From: Thermaurantimonas sp046299575
Lineage (GTDB): Bacteria; Bacteroidota; Bacteroidia; Flavobacteriales; Schleiferiaceae
Direction of reading: 5' to 3'
NCBI RefSeq assembly: GCF_046299575.1
Contig: NZ_JBKBHX010000003.1
Coordinates: 1 to 64,000 of the forward strand
DNA: 64,000 nt
Under the pieces are notes generated by a model. That model ran no database searches. It was not told the origin of the DNA and worked only from the letters and a program-made list of their open reading frames with translations. How positions within the stretch are numbered: the stretch's first letter is position 1; each line of letters opens with the position of its first letter. Shown here piece after piece: positions 53,214 to 62,723 of this stretch. Made by a program: the position numbers and the translations under genes.

Positions 53214-53972
53214 TTAATAATAGTCCGGATCGGTTTTGTTTTGCCAGTATTTGATCAGGATATATCCAAAGAGCATACCGCCCAAATGCGCAAAATGAGC
53301 TATGTTTGAAGAAGGATCATTACTCAGCCCATTGATCAGCTCAAGTGCACCGTAAATCATTACAAAATATTTGGCTTTGATGGGAAATAGAAAATAGATA
53401 AATATGTATTGATTGGGAAACATCATTCCGAATGCTAAAAGAACACCAAATACAGCTCCCGATGCACCCACAGTAGGTATATTGAATTTCAGATAATATT
53501 GCTGAATCACCTCTTTCGATACAGCTATAGCTAAGCCCGGATCGACCTGTCCGTTGCGCACCATCGCCAGGTCAGCATTATCGAAACCGGCACTGCGCAA
53601 TATAGACTCAAGCTGAAGCATTTCCCAGTAATTCACACCTAAATGAAGTGCAGCCGCTCCGAGACCGGTAAATAAATAATAGACCAGAAAGCGTTGCCCA
53701 CCCCAATAGTTTTCGATACTGGTTCCAAACATCCATAGGGCAAACATGTTGAAGAAAATATGGCCAAAATTGCCGTGCATAAACATATGAGTAACAAGCT
53801 GATAAGGCTTGAAATGGGGTGAGCCGGGCAAGTAAAGACCCAGAATTTCATTCAAGTCAAGGCCAAAGGTATTTCTAAAGGAAAATGTGGCGAAGTAGAA
53901 AATACCATTGATAATCAAAAGATTTTTAATTACTTCAGGAAGTAAATTAAATCGTACGGGTTGATAATACAT
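53214..53972 (-). CDS. Rhomboid family intramembrane serine protease
   Basis: 252 aa. HMFMHGNFGHIFFNMFALW, catalytic serine in GASGAVFGVL and histidine in HFAHLGGMLFGY. No long tail. It lies 14 bases after mutL, and 54 bases before the second rhomboid gene. The two proteins differ enough to be separate paralogues. Substrates unknown. Confidence 0.92.
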   Translation of the reverse strand: MYYQPVRFNLLPEVIKNLLIINGIFYFATFSFRNTFGLDLNEILGLYLPGSPHFKPYQLVTHMFMHGNFGHIFFNMFALWMFGTSIENYWGGQRFLVYYLFTGLGAAALHLGVNYWEMLQLESILRSAGFDNADLAMVRNGQVDPGLAIAVSKEVIQQYYLKFNIPTVGASGAVFGVLLAFGMMFPNQYIFIYFLFPIKAKYFVMIYGALELINGLSNDPSSNIAHFAHLGGMLFGYILIKYWQNKTDPDYY

Positions 53973-53986
53973 CAGTGCTTTTAATA

Positions 53987-55831
53987 TCAGTTAAACCATT
54001 TATCTATATCGGTGGATTGTAGTTGTATAAAAGTTTTTTTTCGGCGAATGCCTGTTGCCGGATTTTCGAGTTTAAACAAATCTGCAACCATGCGAGCCAT
54101 CACTTCGTGGTGTAAGACCTGACCCGAACGATAAGCCGAGGCAATAGCTATCTGCCGGCAAAGAACATCTTTGATTACTTCTTCAGCATCCGTAATTTCA
54201 GTCAGGTTTTGACATAGATTTTTAAAAATCTCTTCTGCGTGTTCGATTTGTAAGTCTACGGGCATACCATAGAGCGCAATCTCATTTCGGCCGATCCATT
54301 CAAAGTCAAAACCAAAGTCGTTGAGCTGATGCTTGATTTTGCTGAGATACTCAATTTCGTGTGAAGTAAATTCAATTTTTACGGGTATTAGCATTTGTTG
54401 CGTGAGAATCGATCCATTGCGAATAGACTTTTGAAAATTTTCGTATAAAATGCGCTCATGTGCATATTGCTGATGAATGATGAAGACCTGTGAGCCCTTT
54501 TTATACACAATGTATTTTTTAAATAATTGAAAGATCTCTGTCTCTTCGTTAAGTAATATTTCGCTTTGCTCCGATTGAGCAATTAAAGCATTCTCTGCTG
54601 AATGCAAATTATACACTTCAGCCTGCTTGAGTGCTGCTATTTTATATAGTTCTTCCCATTTTTTGGAAATTTTAACGGTAGGAACGTGAAGTTTATCGAC
54701 AGACCGGTCCTGTGGTGCTGGATTAGTAAAGGGATTGTAATCTGGGTGAACTTCAATTGTCGGAATTTTCGGTGTTTTGTTTTGGTCAAAAGGTATTTGA
54801 AAAGCAGGTTCCACATCGAAGTCCATGGGTTGAGAAACTGCATTGATACCTAAAGTTTTGCGAGCAGCTGCTTTCATTAAGTGATATACTGTGCGATCGT
54901 CTCTGAATTTAATCTCTGTTTTAGTTGGGTGGATATTCACATCTATTTCAGCCGGATCAATATCGATGAAAATGAAATAAGACGGATAGCTCTCAGGCTG
55001 TAAAAGGCCTTCATATGCAGCCATAATGGCGTGATGAAGGTAGCTGTTTTTTACAAAGCGCTTATTGATGAAAAAGTATTGTTCGCCTTTTATTTTTTTT
55101 GCAATCGAAGGTGTGGTAAGAAAGCCCGAGATAGAAAGAACAGTGGTCTGCTCCCGTATTTGTAAGAGGTTGTCAGCCATTTTGTTGCCAAAAATGGACA
55201 TGATGCGCTGCTTGTGAGTACCTGATATAAGGTTGTAAATCTCAGTGCCGTTGTTGATGAGTTTGAAGCGTTTATCAGGATGGGCAAGTGCAATACGGAT
55301 GAATTCCTCATAAATATGGCGCAGCTCTACACTATCTGATTTTAGAAAGTTTCGTCGTGCGGGGATGTTGTAAAAGAGATTCTTCACGGCAATAAAAGTT
55401 CCCGTTGTGCAAGCTTCGGGGAGCTGTTCTTTTACTTTACCGCCTTCTAGTACAATGCGTGTACCGGTTGAACTTTCTGGAGTTTTAGAGATGCATTCTA
55501 CCTGACTCACCGCTGCTATTGAAGCCAGCGCTTCACCTCTGAAACCCATTGTAGTAATAGCAAAGAGATCTTCAGCTTTTCTTATTTTGGAAGTTGCGTG
55601 CCTTTCAAAAGCCAACCGAATGTCTGTTTCACTGATTCCGCATCCGTTGTCAATCACTTTAATTAAGCTCTTACCGGCATCTTCTATTTGCAATGTAATT
55701 TGAGTAGCCCCGGCATCAACGGAGTTCTCCATCAGTTCCTTTACCACCGAAGATGGGCGCTGAACTACCTCACCGGCTGCGATCTGGTTGGCAATGTAAT
55801 CTGGTAAAAGCTTAATGACACTGCTGCTCAT
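53987..55831 (-). CDS. mutL: DNA mismatch repair protein MutL
   Basis: 614 aa. The GHKL ATPase half has LMENSVDAGA, DNGCGI and TMGFRGEALASI, and the transducer has NVHPTKTEIKF (written INVHPTK here). The C-terminal dimerisation half has the region that in endonuclease-type MutL is DQHAx2Ex4E; here it reads HQQYAHERILYE, keeping the glutamates but losing D, H and A. The late CPHGRP-type motif is GIRRKK. So the latent nuclease may be absent. Confidence 0.95.
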   Translation of the reverse strand: MSSSVIKLLPDYIANQIAAGEVVQRPSSVVKELMENSVDAGATQITLQIEDAGKSLIKVIDNGCGISETDIRLAFERHATSKIRKAEDLFAITTMGFRGEALASIAAVSQVECISKTPESSTGTRIVLEGGKVKEQLPEACTTGTFIAVKNLFYNIPARRNFLKSDSVELRHIYEEFIRIALAHPDKRFKLINNGTEIYNLISGTHKQRIMSIFGNKMADNLLQIREQTTVLSISGFLTTPSIAKKIKGEQYFFINKRFVKNSYLHHAIMAAYEGLLQPESYPSYFIFIDIDPAEIDVNIHPTKTEIKFRDDRTVYHLMKAAARKTLGINAVSQPMDFDVEPAFQIPFDQNKTPKIPTIEVHPDYNPFTNPAPQDRSVDKLHVPTVKISKKWEELYKIAALKQAEVYNLHSAENALIAQSEQSEILLNEETEIFQLFKKYIVYKKGSQVFIIHQQYAHERILYENFQKSIRNGSILTQQMLIPVKIEFTSHEIEYLSKIKHQLNDFGFDFEWIGRNEIALYGMPVDLQIEHAEEIFKNLCQNLTEITDAEEVIKDVLCRQIAIASAYRSGQVLHHEVMARMVADLFKLENPATGIRRKKTFIQLQSTDIDKWFN

Positions 55832-55868
55832 GGATAAATGGGTTTGTTACCCTTACGTGTAAATTTCT

Positions 55869-56165
55869 TCAAGAGATTACCGGCTTTAGCAAGTACCAGA
55901 ATAGAGAAAGCAATACAAGCAATATGAGCAGCAGGCGAAAATTTTGTGATGTTCCTAAAGCAGGCTTTGAGCTGCGAAGCCGCTGAATGTTATTTCTCAA
56001 TTGGATACGTAGAGCTTCTCGATCCACCTTTCCTGAATCAGAAGAATCTGATGCATTGAGTTGTTTTTTTAAATTTTCAATTCGCTCTTTACTCTCGTCG
56101 TAATACAATGGCTTATAAGAAAATCCTTTAGGTTTTGGAGTTCTAAAAAAAATAAATTTACTCAT
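55869..56165 (-). CDS. Small hypothetical protein with C-terminal membrane anchor
   Basis: 98 aa. A charged N-terminal part with a short coiled-coil-like stretch (about 26-65) is followed by one membrane segment at about 76-95. The opening RTPKPKGFSYKPLYYDE is conserved, as far as I recall, in small unnamed Bacteroidota proteins next to mutL. Function unknown. Four bases from the kinase gene. Confidence 0.75.
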   Translation of the reverse strand: MSKFIFFRTPKPKGFSYKPLYYDESKERIENLKKQLNASDSSDSGKVDREALRIQLRNNIQRLRSSKPALGTSQNFRLLLILLVLLSLFWYLLKPVIS

Positions 56166-56169
56166 GAAA

Positions 56170-56562
56170 TCAACTAAACAATACCACCGCCCAAAGATAC
56201 AATTTAGGCAAGAAAATGAGCAGGCCAGCCAGTGCAGCAGCAGCAGCGGCTATAAGTACTGCACCTGCTGAAATATCTTTAATGCGCTTTACCAGAGGGT
56301 GGCGCGATGGCATTACCAGATCACACGTAGTTTCGATGGCTGAGTTAATCGCCTCAGCCGTAAGTACCATTCCTATGCAAACAAGTAGCACTGCCCATTC
56401 TAAAAAACTAACCTTTAGTAAAATCCCAGAAAGCACCACTACTGCAGATGCAATGAGATGGATTTTAAAGTGTGATTCTTGAAGTAACTCATTAATACCA
56501 TAAAAGGCAAACTGAAAGGCATGTTTTCGTTTTACGATGTAGCGCCTGGTTTTAAATTTCAT
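56170..56562 (-). CDS. dgkA: Diacylglycerol kinase/undecaprenol kinase (DgkA family)
   Basis: 130 aa with three membrane segments. EAINSAIETTCDLV and HPLVKRIKDISAGAVLIAA are the family's active-site regions. It phosphorylates diacylglycerol or, in many bacteria, undecaprenol for cell wall lipid carrier supply. Start overlaps the cysQ stop by four bases. Confidence 0.92.
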   Translation of the reverse strand: MKFKTRRYIVKRKHAFQFAFYGINELLQESHFKIHLIASAVVVLSGILLKVSFLEWAVLLVCIGMVLTAEAINSAIETTCDLVMPSRHPLVKRIKDISAGAVLIAAAAAALAGLLIFLPKLYLWAVVLFS

Positions 56563-57374
56563 AGGATCAAACTCAGAGGTAAAACAGTGGCTAAAAATTC
56601 TGGATTTCGTGCATCAATTTTGCCATAAGTCAGCTCTTTTCCAGTAGTCAGATCGATGATACTTCCTTCCACTTCGCGCAGTAGCGCGTGGCCAGCTGCA
56701 GTGTCCCACTCCATCGTCGGGCCGGGTCGATGATAAATGTGTCCTTTACCTTCAGCCAGGTAAGTAAACTTAATAGCAGAACCCACTGAATGAGTCTCGA
56801 CTACAAATCGCTCAGATAGTTTGTTTTGAAATTTAGTATTTGTTCCTGAATCATGGCTTTTGCTCCGAAGAAATACAACTTTCTTTTCTTGTACCGGAAG
56901 TTTAGGCTTTGGCACTGGTTGAGCAATACTACTATCCTTTGACTTCCAGTTTTGAACAATTCTTTTACGAATGCCTTCACCTGCCACTGACCAGTATATG
57001 GTATTTTGTACAGGGATGGCAATCACACCAATCATCGGCAAACCATTGATTACGAGCGCAATATTAACGCAGAATTCGCCGTTTCTTTTGATAAATTCCT
57101 TTGTGCCATCCAGCGGATCGACGAGCCAAAAAGTATTGATTTGGTCAATTGATTCAATTTTTTTTTCGCTTTCTTCACTAATAACCGGGATACCCGATTC
57201 TGACAAAATGTTCTTAATAACCTCATCAGAAAGCATGTCAGCTTGAGTGACAGGAGTTTTGTCAATTTTTTCTGTAATATTGAAATCACTGTTGTAATAA
57301 ACATTCAATATAATATGGCTAGCTCTTGAGGCTGCTCTCTGCGCGAGTTCCGATAAAGATGTAAATTCTTTCAT
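56559..57374 (-). CDS. cysQ: 3'(2'),5'-bisphosphate nucleotidase CysQ
   Basis: 271 aa of the inositol monophosphatase fold. Metal motifs EESEK, DPLDGTKEF and, near the C-terminus, MEWDTAAGHALL. It clears 3'-phosphoadenosine 5'-phosphate left by sulfate assimilation or sulfotransferases. It overlaps the tyrosine autokinase gene by four bases, so may serve sulfated polysaccharide or PAPS recycling. Confidence 0.93.
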   Translation of the reverse strand: MKEFTSLSELAQRAASRASHIILNVYYNSDFNITEKIDKTPVTQADMLSDEVIKNILSESGIPVISEESEKKIESIDQINTFWLVDPLDGTKEFIKRNGEFCVNIALVINGLPMIGVIAIPVQNTIYWSVAGEGIRKRIVQNWKSKDSSIAQPVPKPKLPVQEKKVVFLRSKSHDSGTNTKFQNKLSERFVVETHSVGSAIKFTYLAEGKGHIYHRPGPTMEWDTAAGHALLREVEGSIIDLTTGKELTYGKIDARNPEFLATVLPLSLIL

Positions 57375-59776
57375 TTTTTACCATTATCATATCCGGTTGG
57401 CTGAAAGCCTATACTGTAAATCGTTTCCAGCGCATCAAAGTCATTTAAAATCACACCTACGTTTTTTAGTTGGTTTTTGATCAATTTGTACTCGAGATTT
57501 TTTAAGAATGAAATTTGTGTAACATTTTTACGAGCGATCATAAAGTTTATATCCGAATAATTCATCAACTCATTCGCATCATTTACTGCTAAAATGGGAG
57601 GAGAGTCAATTACGATGTATTCGAATCTTTCCTTTACTGTAGTAATAAGTTCTGTGAACTTTTTTGTGATTAGCAATTCACTCGGATTTGGTGGTATAGG
57701 TCCTGAGCTGAGGAAATAAAGATTTTCGATGAAAGTGTGACGAATCACTTCATCGATCGTAGAGTGGCCTGATAAAAAAGTGCTCAGTCCGACGTCATTT
57801 TTCACTTTCAACTCTTCATACAGCTTGGGTTTTCTCATATCGCCCCCTATCAAAAGCACTTTCTTACCTCCTAAAGCTAAAAGAGAAGCGAGATTGAGCG
57901 ACACAAAGCTTTTTCCCTCTCCAGGAATAAAACTTGTAACCAACACTGTAATACAACCTTCCTCAGGATTTTTGTAAAAAGGAATTTTAGAACGAATGAT
58001 TCTTAAAGACTCTGCTACTATAGACTGAGGATAGCTGATTACTACATTCGGCTCAGAATACTTGCTATGTGGAATCTGAGCAATAAAATTTAGGTGATTA
58101 AATCTTTTAAAATTCGTAATTTCATCAATTGTAGTTTTTGAAATTATACGTAGGAAAACAAACAAAAACGAAATAGTGAAAAAAAATGTACCTCCGATGG
58201 TAACGTTTGAAAACAATTTCGGAGATTTTTTTATAGGCTCAAATGAGTAATAATCAATAAATAAAATTCCTGATTTATTAAAGTTTAGGCTAATTTCTAA
58301 TTCTGACTTTTTATAAAGAAAAAAGTTGTAGATATTTTCAATAATTTTATAATTTCTTTCTACAGAAAGCATTCCTAGTTCAAGCCCTGGTATCTCAGCT
58401 AATTTGCTTTCTATTTCCCGAATTTTAGCTGTGTTTTGCTTTAGTGCTTCTTCATTATTTTTTAATAAATTTTCAGCATTGATGCGTATGAGTTGTAAAG
58501 TAGATTTAATCTGTTCATTCAATTGGCGAATTAAAGGGTTATTTTCACTGAGATCTCCAAGCTTTCTCCGCTGAATTTTTAGTTGATTTAACTGGTTGAT
58601 TAAGGATAACAACACCGGATCACTGATACCAGATGCATGTGGGGCGGTACTAAGTCCGTATTCCGTAACATCAGAAGAGGAAATTAAATACCTCAAAAAT
58701 TTGTCAATCATCCGATGTTCATAGTCTTTTTTATCTAATTCTTGAAGTTTGAGGAAAAACTGTCGTCCTTGCTCAGCAGCGTTGATAAGCAGATTGCCGG
58801 CACGCATGCGTTGTATTTTCGTCTCTAAAGTTCGAAGTGAATCTTGTAACTTAACAAGTTCTGCATTTATAAAATTAAGTGTTTTTATGATATTTTCTGT
58901 TTTAATTTCATTACCTAGTTTTTGATACTCTTCAATGTGCTTCTTAAGTAAAAATTGAGTTTTTTCAGGTGTATCAGAATACATAGTTATATCAACTCCC
59001 GAACTCTCCTTTGCTGTAGGTGAAAATTTGAGATTACTTGATAACTTCAAAGCTAATTCATATGGGTCATTAAATTTAAAAATTATTTCATTTTCAGATT
59101 CTACTCCAGATTTTTTCTCAATCCGAATTCGGAAAAACGGTGACTCAATCCATTGACCGAAAATATACTTTTTGTCATATTTATTAAATTTATCAATCTC
59201 ATTCTTAATTTCGGTAAAAATCTTTTTTTCATGCGTAGAATAATTGTATATATTACCACTTGATTTTTTAATCTTTAATCTATACGTTTGAGAAACTTCA
59301 TCTACATCATAAAGAATAAATTCTGTGTTGAGAAGTTGCCACTTTTCATCATCAAAAATTACCTGAATCGGACTGGAGAAGGTAATGTCCTTTTTTTTGA
59401 AAAAGTAGGGCTTATAGTAACTTATTTCGTAATCATATGATTTAATTGTACGAAGACACAATAAGTTCGATTTCATCACCACGACCTCATTCTCATACAT
59501 GAGCCGAGGGTTATAGCTACTCACCAGCTCCTGAAGGCTCTTTAATGCATTGCTACCATCGTCTTCAACATTTAGCAGTAGCATGGCTTTGGCTTCGTAT
59601 TTAGGGGTAGTATAGAAATATGCGAATACTCCTACTGCAATGCCAATAATTATTGAAAAGACAAATAATTTCCAGTACCCAAAGAGTTTATTAATAAGCT
59701 CGTTTAGCGAAATAGATGATTCTTCTTCTTGCTCTTCGAAATGGTCATTGTCTTTTTGATAATTATAATTCAACAT
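57371..59776 (-). CDS. Polysaccharide co-polymerase/tyrosine autokinase (Wzc-like BY-kinase)
   Basis: 801 aa. A Wzz-type chain-length domain has membrane segments at about 33-53 and 525-545 with a long coiled-coil between. The C-terminal kinase (about 590-780) has Walker A PGEGKSFVS, A' LLIGGDMRKPK and Walker B YIVIDSPP. The tail has only a few tyrosines (IYSIGF, TGYDNGKK) rather than a dense cluster. No Wza, polymerase, flippase or glycosyltransferase lies in the window. The 133 bases upstream hold only an AT-rich, promoter-like region. Confidence 0.92.
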   Translation of the reverse strand: MLNYNYQKDNDHFEEQEEESSISLNELINKLFGYWKLFVFSIIIGIAVGVFAYFYTTPKYEAKAMLLLNVEDDGSNALKSLQELVSSYNPRLMYENEVVVMKSNLLCLRTIKSYDYEISYYKPYFFKKKDITFSSPIQVIFDDEKWQLLNTEFILYDVDEVSQTYRLKIKKSSGNIYNYSTHEKKIFTEIKNEIDKFNKYDKKYIFGQWIESPFFRIRIEKKSGVESENEIIFKFNDPYELALKLSSNLKFSPTAKESSGVDITMYSDTPEKTQFLLKKHIEEYQKLGNEIKTENIIKTLNFINAELVKLQDSLRTLETKIQRMRAGNLLINAAEQGRQFFLKLQELDKKDYEHRMIDKFLRYLISSSDVTEYGLSTAPHASGISDPVLLSLINQLNQLKIQRRKLGDLSENNPLIRQLNEQIKSTLQLIRINAENLLKNNEEALKQNTAKIREIESKLAEIPGLELGMLSVERNYKIIENIYNFFLYKKSELEISLNFNKSGILFIDYYSFEPIKKSPKLFSNVTIGGTFFFTISFLFVFLRIISKTTIDEITNFKRFNHLNFIAQIPHSKYSEPNVVISYPQSIVAESLRIIRSKIPFYKNPEEGCITVLVTSFIPGEGKSFVSLNLASLLALGGKKVLLIGGDMRKPKLYEELKVKNDVGLSTFLSGHSTIDEVIRHTFIENLYFLSSGPIPPNPSELLITKKFTELITTVKERFEYIVIDSPPILAVNDANELMNYSDINFMIARKNVTQISFLKNLEYKLIKNQLKNVGVILNDFDALETIYSIGFQPTGYDNGKK

Positions 59777-59909
59777 TAATATGAATATTTTCGTTTTATG
59801 CGTCCAAATTAAAAGGACAATCGGAAGAAATTTTTAGAATTTTTTTGAATTTGTGATTTCTTTATTTTTTAACAAAAGTTCAGTTTTATGTAGTTGCAAT
59901 CTTAAAGCT

Positions 59910-60857
59910 TTACTTTTGACTGCGCTTTTTGAGATATTCAGAAAGTACATGATAATAGCCAGCTTGAACGTCAGAGAGGTGAATATCAATGCCAGCATCA
60001 AGACAGTAAGCGTGTAATTTCTTGATTTGCTTTAGGATGTTTTTTTTGTAAACTTCTTTTGCCTCTGCTGGCGACACTTTGACTTCTTTTCCTGTTTCAG
60101 CATCAACCAATATTATGGGTGCTGAAGTATCGAAGTCGAATTCAACTTCTGTTTTAAAGTGAAGAGTGTGGAAAATTAGGAGTTGTATTTTGTTGAATTT
60201 TAGATGATTAAAAGATTTATTTAGTTCATCTAAGGCATTTTGGTCGGGTAGGATCAGATCGCTAAAAAGTATAATTAGTGAATTTTTTGGGCTGGTTTCG
60301 GCCAGCTGGTGGAGTACTTCCGGCAGTTTTGTTTGTCGCCTTTTTTGGGTAGGAGGCATGGGTAAAGCTGCTTTAAGGTACTCGAAACACTGGCGCTGAT
60401 GCAAGGCACTGTTGCCTTCGCCGGTGTGCGTATAGGTGTTTTCGTCGAAAAAGGTGAGAGCAAAGCTGTCTCTTTGCGATTTAAAAAGGTGGATAAGCGC
60501 TGCGGCCGAGAGTATGGAAAAGTGAATTTTTGAGGGATTTTCAGGTGTAATGTGTTGTGGATCGACTGCGGGATAGTACATAGATGAACTGGTATCTACC
60601 AGTATGCGACAGCGAAGATTTGTCTCTTCTTCAAATTTCTTGATGAGGAGTTTTTCGGTGCGGGCGTATACTTTCCAGTCAACAAATCGGATGCTTTCGC
60701 CGGCATTGTAAGGGCGATGCTCTGCAAATTCGACTGAGAAGCCGTGGTAAGGGCTGCGGTGATACCCACTCATAAAACCATTGGCCAGCTGCTTTGAGAT
60801 CCACTCAAGCGAGCCAAATTCATATTGACCGGGAAGTTGTACTTCGTTGGATTTCAA
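59910..60857 (-). CDS. DUF58 protein with von Willebrand A-like fold
   Basis: 315 aa. YNAGESIRFVDWKVYARTEKL is the DUF58 core, followed by the MIDAS-like DTSSSM and IILFSDLILPD. In Bacteroidota these are usually beside MoxR ATPase and Bat genes; neither is here. Likely a chaperone or scaffold partner of a MoxR ATPase encoded elsewhere. Confidence 0.88.
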   Translation of the reverse strand: MKSNEVQLPGQYEFGSLEWISKQLANGFMSGYHRSPYHGFSVEFAEHRPYNAGESIRFVDWKVYARTEKLLIKKFEEETNLRCRILVDTSSSMYYPAVDPQHITPENPSKIHFSILSAAALIHLFKSQRDSFALTFFDENTYTHTGEGNSALHQRQCFEYLKAALPMPPTQKRRQTKLPEVLHQLAETSPKNSLIILFSDLILPDQNALDELNKSFNHLKFNKIQLLIFHTLHFKTEVEFDFDTSAPIILVDAETGKEVKVSPAEAKEVYKKNILKQIKKLHAYCLDAGIDIHLSDVQAGYYHVLSEYLKKRSQK

Positions 60858-60870
60858 CTTAATGGAAATA

Positions 60871-60895
60871 AAAAAGCCGGATAGTCCGGCTTTTT
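60871..60895 (-). terminator. Terminator between trxA and the DUF58 gene
   Basis: AGCCGGA (60875-60881), loop of three, TCCGGCT (60885-60891), with A and T runs on both flanks, so it can stop the minus-strand trxA transcript. Confidence 0.85.
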
Positions 60896-60903
60896 TTTAT
60901 TTT

Positions 60904-61221
60904 TTAGAGTTGTTTGTTAAGCTTTTCTGCCAAAACGCTTTTTGAAGCAACGCCTACATGCTTATCGACTACTTGTCCGCTTTTGAAGATGAGAAGGGTC
61001 GGAATGTTTCGAATACCATACTTTGAGGCTACGGAAATATTTTCATCTACGTTAACCTTTCCTACGATAGCCTTTCCTTCAAATTCTTTAGCCAGTTCTT
61101 CTACAGTGGGGCCAATGATGCGGCATGGGCCACACCACTCTGCCCAGAAGTCAACAAGTACGGGTTTATCGGATTTAACGACAATTTCGTCAAAGTTTCG
61201 TTCGTTGAGTTCTACGGTCAT
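60904..61221 (-). CDS. trxA: Thioredoxin
   Basis: 105 aa with the active site WCGPC (C30, C33) and the conserved cis-proline region RNIPTLLIF. Cytoplasmic disulfide reductase. Single-gene unit with its own promoter candidate and terminator. Confidence 0.96.
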   Translation of the reverse strand: MTVELNERNFDEIVVKSDKPVLVDFWAEWCGPCRIIGPTVEELAKEFEGKAIVGKVNVDENISVASKYGIRNIPTLLIFKSGQVVDKHVGVASKSVLAEKLNKQL

Positions 61222-61247
61222 TGTTTCGTTATATTATTTTACAGGTA

Positions 61248-61255
61248 CAAATGTA
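61248..61255 (-). promoter_or_regulatory. Candidate -7 box of trxA
   Basis: TACATTTG on the minus strand, 27 bases before the start codon, giving a leader of about 20 bases. No exact TTG at the -33 distance. Confidence 0.45.
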
Positions 61256-61404
61256 CAAGGGATGCACAAATTTGACTTACTCGATGTAAGTAGTGATAGA
61301 ATCCGTTTATTAAAGCTAAATATATCTCAAATGCCAATCTTTACTCTTTTGTAAGTTGGGCCTTTAATTTTTCGCTGTTGGTTTTAAAGGGTATTTTAAA
61401 AAAG

Positions 61405-61423
61405 AAAAATCCTTTCGATTTTT
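61405..61423 (-). terminator. Possible terminator downstream of the esterase gene
   Basis: AAAAATC (61405-61411) and GATTTTT (61417-61423) form a weak AT-rich stem with a 5-base loop; on the minus strand it is followed by CTTTTTT. It lies about 70 bases after the esterase stop. Confidence 0.4.
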
Positions 61424-61491
61424 GGTTTTTTAAACGGGTCCTTATTCTTATAGCGGCAGCAACACCACTGCTGGATGAATAATATCAGATA

Positions 61492-62595
61492 TTAATAATT
61501 GAAGAAGAGCCATTTTAAGGCTTTTGGGAACTCTCGCCCCCAGTCGCTCTCACTGTGATGGCCATGGGGATTGACAGAGAGCTTGCTTTTAATGAAAGGA
61601 TTGCCTGATTGCTTAATGCCAGCATGGAGCTTACGCTGATATTCGACCACGCCTGAACCTTCGCGCCCACCGCCGTACATATAAATGCGGCCGCAGTATG
61701 GTGGATCCATATCGAGAAACTGTTGGATCAGAGAAGGTTGTACCCACAAGGAGGGCGAGAAGACCATTAAGCGCGAAAAGACTTCGGGCTGTGTGATGGC
61801 TGCATAAAGTGTGATGAGGCCGCCAAGGCTGCTTCCACCTATACCAGTAAACTCGCGATAGGGCAATGTGCGCAGGAGGCGGTCGATATGTGGCTTGAGC
61901 TCGTGAGCGAGAAAGTGGCTGTACTCGCGGCCCAAACCTTCGCCAAGGGCTGTTTTCTCAGAAGGGGTGAATTCGAGGATTCGCTTTTCGCTGGCGTGGT
62001 CAATAGCGATGATGATGATTTCGTGGAGTCTTATTTCGGCAAGACGTGCAAGGCGTTTGTCGAGTGCCCAATTGCCATAAGGAGCAAATTCGTCGAAGAG
62101 GTTTTGGCCGTCTTGAAGGTAAAGTACGGGGTATCGCTTATTAGTCTTGTGATAGTCCCAGGGCAAAAGAGCTGTAATTCGACGTGTTTGGATTTTAACG
62201 GGCATGTTGAATGTACCCTCAATGGGCTGAATGATGGGGAGAAATTCTTGTCTGAAAGTCTGGTGTTGATTGCGCCATTGTGGCACATAATCATATACGT
62301 GACGGGCTGTTTTATTGGTTTTCCGATTCATTCGTGTACGACCCTGGTCGTCGAGCTCTTCGTGATGCCAATCGCCAAGGGTGTATTTGTATTCGATGTG
62401 GTTCGGAAGCTTTGAAAGATTTTTGAAAGTATATTCGTAAGTATTAGCATCGATTTTTTTGAGTTTAAACTTGGGGTCGTCCACCTGCCAATTGTTAAAA
62501 TTACCTGTGAGATAAATAGGCCTTTCGAGGTTTGGGATGGTTTTCAAGTGAAAGGTGAGGGTTTCTTTGGATTGGTCGATGGAGTTTGATTCCAT
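61492..62595 (-). CDS. Esterase D-like alpha/beta hydrolase with N-terminal glycogen-binding-like domain
   Basis: 367 aa with no signal peptide. An N-terminal CBM48/E-set-like domain (about 10-105) has YLTGNFNNW and IEYKYTLGDW. The esterase domain (about 130-367) has VLYLQDGQNLFD, the nucleophile S256 in GGSSLGG and the histidine in GHHSESDW. Similar fused proteins act on ester substrates bound to sugars or siderophores; the real substrate is not known. Confidence 0.9.
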   Translation of the reverse strand: MESNSIDQSKETLTFHLKTIPNLERPIYLTGNFNNWQVDDPKFKLKKIDANTYEYTFKNLSKLPNHIEYKYTLGDWHHEELDDQGRTRMNRKTNKTARHVYDYVPQWRNQHQTFRQEFLPIIQPIEGTFNMPVKIQTRRITALLPWDYHKTNKRYPVLYLQDGQNLFDEFAPYGNWALDKRLARLAEIRLHEIIIIAIDHASEKRILEFTPSEKTALGEGLGREYSHFLAHELKPHIDRLLRTLPYREFTGIGGSSLGGLITLYAAITQPEVFSRLMVFSPSLWVQPSLIQQFLDMDPPYCGRIYMYGGGREGSGVVEYQRKLHAGIKQSGNPFIKSKLSVNPHGHHSESDWGREFPKALKWLFFNY

Positions 62596-62673
62596 GGTCT
62601 TGGCGATTGTAAACAGTAGGGTGATGAGTTAAGGGTTAAGGCTTAAAGTAATGAGAATTAAAAAATTAAAAGA

Positions 62674-62702
62674 AAAAGCTGCTTTAGAAAAAGCAGCTTT
62701 TA
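62674..62702 (-). terminator. Terminator after efp
   Basis: AAAAGCTGCTTT and AAAGCAGCTTTT form a 12-bp stem with a 4-base loop, 22 bases after the efp stop and before the esterase gene. Confidence 0.88.
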
Positions 62703-62723
62703 TTAGCAATGTATTTGGTAAAA

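Noticed and set aside
61888..62415. 175-codon plus-strand frame opposite the esterase gene
   Set aside because: The minus-strand frame has the complete esterase motifs; this one has none.
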